Source: Annona cherimola (lineage: Eukaryota; Streptophyta; Magnoliopsida; Magnoliales; Annonaceae). From it: a stretch of DNA of 64,000 nt. The stretch spans positions 48,103,174-48,167,173 of the forward strand of contig CM059975.1 in assembly GCA_030490835.1 (NCBI GenBank), read 5' to 3'. This document shows positions 57,107 through 64,000 of the stretch, one piece after another; within the stretch, counting starts at the first letter, position 1; each line of letters starts with the position of its first letter. The notes below the pieces were generated by a model, which was not told where the DNA came from, did no database searches, and saw nothing but the letters and a program-made list of their open reading frames with translations. Made by a program: the position numbers and the translations under genes.

Positions 57107-60100
57107 TGTGGCGCCCCCAACCCGAGGCCTCCACAAGCCTTACTCCAAGACCATTTTCGATTGGTAAATGTGATCAGAATTGTTGCCCTGATCACGCGGC
57201 GGGTTCTTAATTTGATCTTGTCTAATTTTTTTTCTTTCCTTTCATCATATAAGCATATACTTGTCATCATTCATAGTGGACTCATCCATATCATCATAAA
57301 ATTAATCATACAAGTATCTTTACTTTCATATTGTAGGCAGCATATGTATTCATAAATAAAAATTCACGTAGAATTTTATACATAATCACTTATCTATTTA
57401 CACCATGCATAATCAAACCCATTTCATTACAAGCAATATATTTATCGATCCATTCTTCAAACATACCAATACCTTTTAGCTTTGCTCCTTTCCTTGAGCC
57501 TTAAACTTGTCTAAGGTTGGGAAAACAAAATGTGAGTGATAAACTCAGTAAGCAGGCATCATTTTTTTTCATTTAAATATATCCCTTGCCCATTTGATAG
57601 TAGACACTTATCAAGTGATCAACTACCAATAGGAAGAAACCTTTTATAGAAATCTTCCTTAAAATATACTCGTAAAACTTTGTGCATGTCCCTATTTTGA
57701 GGTTTTTCAAAGGTGATGTCTATGCATCTAAACCATTTTTCATGGGGATAATTGTTTGTCCCAAAATATTTTTCGTTTATCATGAGGACATGTCTATGTC
57801 CAAAAATATTTTTCACATGACATGAAGACAATTGTATGTCCTAAACCATCTTTCTTATATCCTTTTTCCCCATGAGGACATTTACATGTCCCAAAACACC
57901 ATTTATTTAAATTTCTTTATAACCTAACTCGGGGTTATTCAAAAGCAATGCATGTGCATAGAAATCTTTTATCTATGCAAACGTTCTCATGTCCAAAAAT
58001 ATTTTTCCATATAAACCTCTTTTAACCAGCATATAAGATACCAACCCTTTTTAAACCAACATGGCAGACATATTCATGTCCTAAAATATTTTTTGGTATC
58101 TTCTGAAAACTAAACATAAATCCATCTGAAAACCGACACAAATCCATTTAAAACCAATCAGAGTAGGTGCCCATTTTGGGACTTTTAAAACATAGGGAAC
58201 ATATGTATGTTCCAAAAACATATGGATCTGTGTCTCTGACCCTCAGGTTGGTGACACTTAACAAGTGATCATCATCCTCTAGGAAAGAAATCTTTCATGA
58301 GACAGCACGTGAGCCAGGCATCTGCTCATGAGCTTCCTCCCATTTCAGAGAGGGCGTCGCCGGCCTCCGGCCTTTCCTGAGCGACTCGGCTACAGGTAGG
58401 GGTGAGCTCTTGTTTACGACCATTTTGGTCCGTAACCGCCTCCACCATGAGCCTAATACATCGTTTTGCGCACACTCGTATGCTAGTAATGATTTTCACA
58501 AAACTTAGCTCAGTCATTTGATTGTGCCCTTTTTCAAGCCTCAGCTTGATATCTATAAAGCCAACTTACTCCGCAGACTATGCCCTTCTCGAATTAAGAA
58601 CTGGACATTACTGTTTTGAAAATAAAATATTTTAAACCACTTAGTCCGCAGACTATGCCCTTCTTGAATTGAGAACTGGGCGTTGTTGTTTTGAAAATAA
58701 AATATTTTTGTAAACTATTTCCAAATCCTAATGCTAAGATGACCACCCTTAAAGAGTTTAGCAATATTTTAATAAATTCATTTTACCAAACATTTGAAAT
58801 ATTTGAGAAGACAATATTTTGCAAAACTTTAATGATTTGCTAAGCAACTTTTGAAATTCTCATTTTAAGAAGCTTTTGAACTAATTCAAAACACGCGGAA
58901 AAAAAACTTTTCTTTATAATATTTTTATAAGCAAAACATATGCAAGTCACTTCCATCCACTGTAATAGCATTATCTGTCTTGTCCACATCACTTCCTTGT
59001 TACTCTTATATATATAGAGGAGCTTGCATAATCTTTTAATCATTATTTAAACATAAAATTCACCAAATTATTTTGTAGGACTGGTCACCCTTAAGTCATT
59101 TTGGAACAGCAGAGTAAAACATCTTCAAAGTATTACAACTCTAAGAGTTGTAAAGCACCTTGATAGATTATTTCAAAACACATACATAATTCTCAAAACA
59201 CGCACATAAATTCAATTTATGACATTTAATGGAAACCATTTCAAAACATCTATTTATTTCTAGAAACCATTTTGTAAGGAATTACATTTTTCAATAAAAC
59301 TCCTTGAAAATAGAATTTCCATGGTTTGTTTTTGAATATCAGTTTATGAAAGAGACAAACTCTTTCAAGATAAAACTCTTTGTAAACCACACTTGTATGA
59401 GCTTGCTTATATTAAAACCATCTTAAAACTCATATCATATTTTCAAGAACTGAGCTTGCTTACTCTATAAGCAATTGTCCACATCATTAATATAAACATG
59501 ATCAAGTAATTTTAATACTTGAATATAAATATTATGCTTGAAAATTCACTTATTTATCTTGTAAGCAACTATGAAATCACTTATTAAAGCAAGTTCATAA
59601 ATTTCATAAAATTCCTTTGAAACAATATTTTGAAGGGCTTGCTTACCTGTGAGCAAACTCTTAAAACCATTAATATAAAACATTTTCAATCTTGGCAACA
59701 CTTGTGATAAAGTAATTATTTTAAGAAGTATTGCTTGCATCCTATGAAGCAATCCTTAAAGCATTTTATTTAAGCTATCATTTTCAAAACATAGGAGAAA
59801 ATCAATATTTTGAAAAGTTCGCTTGCTTACCTGCGTTTCTTTAGCTTCCCAAGTCTACCTTTTGTTTGGCCTTGCCTACATGAGAATAATATAATATTTC
59901 ATATATTTCTTTGCTTGCATCCCACTTAGTTTTCCAATCCATTTTTATTAACATACATCATCCATTTGACTTCTCAAGTCATTATGCATAAATATCACAT
60001 ATTCGCACATTTCATCGGCTATTACATCACATATTGAATCCCATAAGTAGGGTAACCATTCAACCATATAATAATCATGCAATAATTATTATTTATAGTC

Positions 60101-62753
60101 TCATTACCTTTCATGCATCATTTATCACCTATTTTCCAAAATTTACACATTGGTGCTCATTTTAAGCACACGTTGTTGCCTCAAACTTCATTAGTTAATT
60201 CCAAAATTTGAAATTAACATCATAAAATCTAAATAGATGTATATTCACAAAATTTTAACATATTTTCATTCATTTTTTCATAAAATTAAATTGCACAAGT
60301 CATTTATTACCTATGCATGTCTATCCTTTCACATATGCCCTTTGGGCAACACATATAAGAGACATTTCATAAAATTTTCCAAATCAGAAACTTAACCCAT
60401 ATTTCAGCATGATAATTATCCTTAATTATCACTTTATTTATGGTGTTTTCATGTAATTTTAATCCACTAATAATAGGTTTTCAAAACAGCAATTTTGGAA
60501 CCGATTTTTCACATGTTTAACGTGTCTTTTGATACTTAACCGTAAGCAGTTTTATAAATCCGAATTTTCAGAAACTAACCCCACCTTTCCTAATCCAAAT
60601 CTAGGGTACTAACACATATTTAGCATCCATAAATAATCATTTCTCAAAACAGCAACTTGTTTCCCCGTTTTGGGTCCCGTTTTCACTCCACTTGGACATC
60701 GTTTCATAAAATTCATGAAATCAGATTTGGGGCTTATTTTCCCAAATCCTTTTGGGCGTCAATAGTACCCTAACCCTAGGGTATTTTACCCTACATAACT
60801 TTCATATATCATCTAATCTCATTTCCATACCATTTTTAGCATCAAAATGAAGAAATCGGGTCATATACGTCACTTTGCATTCTATTCTTTCTAAAATTCA
60901 CATATTAAGCTTAAATCCACATAAATAATTCATTAAAATATGTTTCATAACATAAACATAACATTTATCCAATACAAAAACTTATTATTGGAAGTTAGGT
61001 TTTATCAAGTTGGGTTTTCAACTCATAAACCATTCCAAACTTCATTTCCACCATCTAAAACATTAAAATTCATTCATATGGCTTAATACCCATTCCATAT
61101 TCAATCAAAGGGCATGTTAAACCACTATTTAAGGAGACTTCACGCATCAATTTCATATCAAAATCTTGGAGTTTAAAACTCAAAATGGAAAGCTCAACTT
61201 AACACAATCAACTTACTTGATTGATGAACTCAAACCCTAATCACATGACCTACTCTTCTCCTCCAATTTCCCTTTCTTTTTCCCTTATTTTCTCTTCTAT
61301 TTTCTTCCTCCTTGCTGGCCAAGATGGGGACGTGAGCTTCTGCCTTGGGGGAGAAGAGCTTGAGCACTTAGAAAATTTTTCAAATCTCCCTCTCATATGG
61401 ACATGCACTCCTCTTATAGAGTTGGATTTGCTCCAATTGTGGGCCCCACTTGGGCTGATTTTTCCACATCTATTTAATGTATGTTTATCCCTCTAAATGA
61501 TCTGTCCAAATTACAGCCAAGTAAATTCGTTTTCATCATTGTTCTTAAAGAAAAAATCTGCTCAAATCACAACCCTACAACTGCCCACTTGCACGTCCTT
61601 TCTGCTGTCCATTTTTTCTAGATTTTTCCCCCACCTTTATTAACCTTAATTTGAGGGTAAATTATATACCTAATTATAATTTAAATTAATCATTAATTTG
61701 GCATAAAAAATTAACAAAAATTGCAACAACAGCACCAACCATTGCACGTCATATGCTTGAGCATGCTGTCCCCTTGAGAACGTTCCATGTAGCAGCCCGT
61801 TTGAACGATTTTAAGCCTTGAAATTCCACATGATTAATGTCCCATTACTTACCCTAGGTGTTTAGGTATTTTAGATGCATATTTGGGATTTTTAAAAAAT
61901 CCAAAAACCATGCTTTATCACCCATGGGCGTCCCTTCTGACACACATACATGCCTCTTGAAGCTACTCCCTTATCCATTTAAAACCATGCATTTAAGCTA
62001 CTGATTTTCCATGGATTTTAGAATTTTTTTTAATTCATAAAATCCACTTGTAATTTCCTCCCTTTGACACCTCATATATGCCATTAAATAATGCATTTAA
62101 TCCATGTACTCTAGCCTTTAATGCATGGTACCTTCGAGGTGCAAAAGTCAACTATGCACACCTTTTCTAATTCAGGTATTTTCCCAACATAATATGCTTA
62201 ATCTAAACCTTTAAAAATTTTAATCTCATAATTTCATTCAACCGTTTCGAATTTCATCTCAATCCGATTTTTCTAGCTCAAGTTATAGGCGTTTGAAGTT
62301 AACGGTTGGGTTTGAGATATGATCAATAAATCATTAAATTAATTTCATCAAGAATTTTCATAACCTAATAATTCTATAATACGAAGCTCATCATCATCAA
62401 CTTCCACCTCAAATTTCACTTGAATCCGCCTTACGGGCGTTGAGTTATGAATTTTCTAGTATTTTTCCACTAACTTGAGAATTATCCTTTTAAATTCTCA
62501 TAATCCATATCAAATAAACTAAAATGATTATTCATGATGTATTGGTGTATTTTAATCACCAATAAATTATTTTAATCCCTTTGTCCCATATCAGCTTATA
62601 ATGATCACTCGAATCATCATTGCTAATGCTTAGCCCTAATTACCATAGTTTAGCAAAATCACAAAAATCATTCAAAATTCAATAAATTCACTTATAAATC
62701 ACATGTAAATGTTCAATACATATATTGAATCCTACTTAGGTTGGGGTTTCACA
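57107..62753 (-). repeat. TekB 5' LTR (right)
   Basis: Plus-strand ends tgtggcgccccc (57107) and gggtttcaca (62753). It contains an extra about 385 bp, with a near-duplicate of about 75 bp ('ccgcagactatgcccttct...ttttgaaaataaaatattt') at 58570-58635 and 58645-58712, which the left LTR lacks. GGACAT array at 57680-58090. Confidence 0.93.
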
Positions 62754-62758
62754 CGAAC

Positions 62759-62917
62759 GTAATCAATGAAGGAAGGTACGTGATGGTTGCCATGTGGGCT
62801 ATAAGGAATGGGATAACATCATTTAAAGTTCAAAGGTATGTTGATTTATATTGATGTATATGAGAACTTATTTAGAATTATAAGTTCTATGTGTATCAAT
62901 GATTGAATGTATGCATG
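62759..62917 (+). repeat. Tek LTR E, last segment, truncated
   Basis: Matches the solo LTR at about 26612-26762 (aatgaaggaaggtac...gaatgtatg). It stops about 280 bp before the LTR end and passes directly into CopA ORF2 sequence. Confidence 0.82.
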
Positions 62918-63336
62918 CCACCGCAGCCACCACAGCTCGAGCTAGTTCCATCTCTGTCTCAAGCACCTGCCGATCTCACATCGCCCCACTCACATGGATC
63001 TTGCTCTCCACGTGGTTCACAAATTCCAAATCCTCATCCATGCTCACCCAACTAGTCTGCTTCAGCTCATGCCATTAGGGACCTTCTTGAATAGATGGAA
63101 GATAGACTTATACAATAGTTGGTGGCCATTCATACGGCGATGATGGAGATGCACAGTCGCCAAGATAGAATGGATCAAGAGTTGAAAACTATCAAGTACA
63201 AACTCGCGTCGAGAAGCAGTTGTGGTCGCCCGAGTCCAAGTCTACATGAGATCGATCCCTATTTTGGAGAATCTGTGCGAGCCGAACCCACCGTTCAGGC
63301 GTTCTCCTCTTTTTACTCATCAGCCCACATTTGACC
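62918..63336 (+). pseudogene. CopA ORF2, C-terminal fragment
   Basis: A Pro/Ser-rich stretch (PPQPPQLELVPSLSQAP) is followed by MEMHSRQDRMDQELKTIKYKLAS, matching MHSRQDRIEREMRNIRYHLAS of CopB, then IDPYFGESV and FSSFYSSAH, matching LDPYESGSV and LVYSSAHH. In-frame stops lie near 63053, 63089 and 63117. About 750 bp of the middle of ORF2, judged against CopB, are missing between 27962 and here, beyond the inserted LTR. Confidence 0.8.
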
Positions 63337-63832
63337 CATTCTACCTACCTATTCTCCCTCCTACCCAATCACCGCTTTCCAATTTTCCAAATCCCGATTC
63401 CCCTATCTTCTTTTTGATTCATTGACAAAAAGAGGGAGAGAGATTTGAGAGGGTTGTTCTAGGTTTAGGACTTAGATTGTTTTTTAGGTTTATGTAGCAT
63501 GTATCATATAGGTCATTTTCTTTTTGAATTGTAATGTATGCAAATGATTGAATATATGATATGAATTTGTTGTCTAATTGGGCAAATTATTGTTATGTTT
63601 AGAATGCAATGATTGAATGATTGTATGTACTTGGCAGGAATTTGTTGGAGAATGGAATGTTTCTTGTCTCATTTGTATAGATTGGTAAAATGGAATGCAA
63701 TGATATGTAATTCTTGTGTAAACAAAACAACATAACTATTCAAATTTCCAAAACAAATACAACATATCATTTTTGAAAGAAAATGAAAGGTATATCTCAA
63801 ATTGGTTTTGTCAATCATCAAAAGGGGGAGAT
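63337..63832 (+). other. CopA 3' non-coding stretch with two purine tracts
   Basis: The first tract is at 63427-63444 (aaaaagagggagagagat) and the LTR-adjacent PPT at 63820-63832 (aaaagggggagat). Between them is AT-rich sequence without an ORF, similar in layout to CopB 37013-37392. Confidence 0.75.
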
Positions 63833-64000
63833 TGTTGGAATTCAAGGAAAATTAAGCACAAACCATGTTTTGATAATTAACAACTCAATTTGAGAATTAA
63901 TTGGGTATTAATGTGGTTGCTAAGTGATGTCAAAGGTTAAAAACTCAAGTTTCAGAACATAGCAGACTAAGTCGCATTTCCAAGTTGACTCCACCTGCAA
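63833..64000 (+). repeat. CopA 3' LTR, start only
   Basis: TGTTGGAATTCAAGG after the PPT, then 'aaccatgttttgataattaacaactcaatttgag', matching the start of the CopB and CopC LTRs. A first GTCGAC-type unit begins at about 63968. Cut by the window end. Confidence 0.88.

Larger units (their letters stand above)
49482..62753 (-). mobile_element. TekB: reverse-strand Ty3/gypsy derivative, LTRs plus gag only
   Basis: 13,272 bp flanked by perfect TSD cgaac (49477-49481 and 62754-62758). On the minus strand the 5' LTR is 62753-57107 (5,647 bp), the PBS 57101-57086, a leader and gag remnant about 57085-55275, and the 3' LTR 54743-49482 (5,262 bp). The internal region is only 2,363 bp and has no protease, RT or integrase apart from the last codons of pol next to the PPT. 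The LTRs differ by a few percent by eye, plus a 385-bp net length difference near 50880. It resembles a large retrotransposon derivative that depends on partner enzymes. Confidence 0.95.
27963..62917 (+). mobile_element. Tek LTR E, split by CopB, CopC and TekB
   Basis: The LTR starts TATGATACCCAGACCC at 27963 (the second base G is mutated to A). Segments: 27963-28314, 39158-42628, 47680-49481 and 62759-62917. With the insertions and the extra TSD copies removed they add up to about 5.8 kb and follow the order of the 6,064-bp solo LTR. The last about 280 bp are missing: E stops at ...gaatgtatgcatg and runs into CopA ORF2 sequence. The left flank is agatc (27958-27962); the right TSD has been lost. 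It contains the UNCG array (48113-48290) and the GGACAT array (48800-49340). Probably a solo LTR. Confidence 0.85.
22461..64000 (+). mobile_element. CopA: old Ty1/copia element, host of the right-hand nest
   Basis: Four separated pieces read in order as one Cop element: RT/RNase H (22461-23112 and 27046-27073), the GTCGAC and pyrimidine-rich spacer plus ORF2 start (27074-27962), the ORF2 end (62918-63424), and a polypurine tract with the 3' LTR start (63833 to window end). The pieces are separated by the solo Tek LTR 23113-27040 and by the LTR E complex. The 5' half is off the window to the left, displaced by the Tek stack. Its pol carries frameshifts and stops, so it is older than CopB. Confidence 0.82.

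Overview
The window is wholly made of plant LTR retrotransposons, stacked inside one another. No host gene, rRNA or tRNA gene was recognised. The evidence is plant-type Ty1/copia and Ty3/gypsy polyproteins, initiator-Met tRNA primer sites (TGGTATCAGAGC), polypurine tracts beside TG...CA LTR ends, and 5-bp target-site duplications (TSDs) at six insertions. This suggests pericentromeric or other repeat-rich DNA of a large flowering-plant genome; I cannot name the species.

Two families build the window. 'Tek' is a Ty3/gypsy chromovirus resembling Del/Tekay, with very long LTRs (about 4 to 6 kb). 'Cop' is a Ty1/copia element resembling SIRE/Maximus, with LTRs of about 1.7 kb and an extra ORF (ORF2) after pol.

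Layout. 1-3893: three partial Tek LTRs end to end (A, B, C). 4020-10684: decayed Tek gag-pol (TekA), broken by a reverse-strand solo Cop LTR (6000-7843). 10685-22388: TekA 3' LTR (D), carrying a reverse-strand solo Cop LTR (13818-15519) and a 6,064-bp reverse-strand solo Tek LTR (15941-22004). 22389-22460: another Tek LTR tail. From 22461 to the window end lies an old Cop element (CopA). It is split by a solo Tek LTR (23113-27040) and by Tek LTR E (27963-62917). E is in turn split by CopB (28315-39152, young, full length), CopC (42629-47674, internally deleted) and TekB (49482-62753, reverse strand, LTRs plus a gag remnant only). CopA ORF2 resumes at 62918, and the CopA 3' LTR starts at 63833.

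Activity. CopB is the most complete element: its two 1,746-bp LTRs differ at about a dozen sites. It has gag, protease-integrase, RT-RNase H and ORF2, but pol carries three in-frame stops, each explicable by one C:G to T:A change, so it needs help from other copies. TekB and CopC keep their ends but lack most enzymes, like non-autonomous derivatives.

Most unusual content. The LTRs hold arrays of short inverted repeats. Tek LTRs carry hairpins with C(UNCG)G loops in the sense strand, and a separate array of GGACAT...ATGTCC units whose two arms change together. Cop LTRs, and the Cop spacer between pol and ORF2, carry nested AAGTCGCA...AAGTCGACT...TGCGACTT palindromes. The TekB leader has two neighbouring hairpins with a compensated base-pair difference. 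Homology, lineage and covariation calls are by eye.
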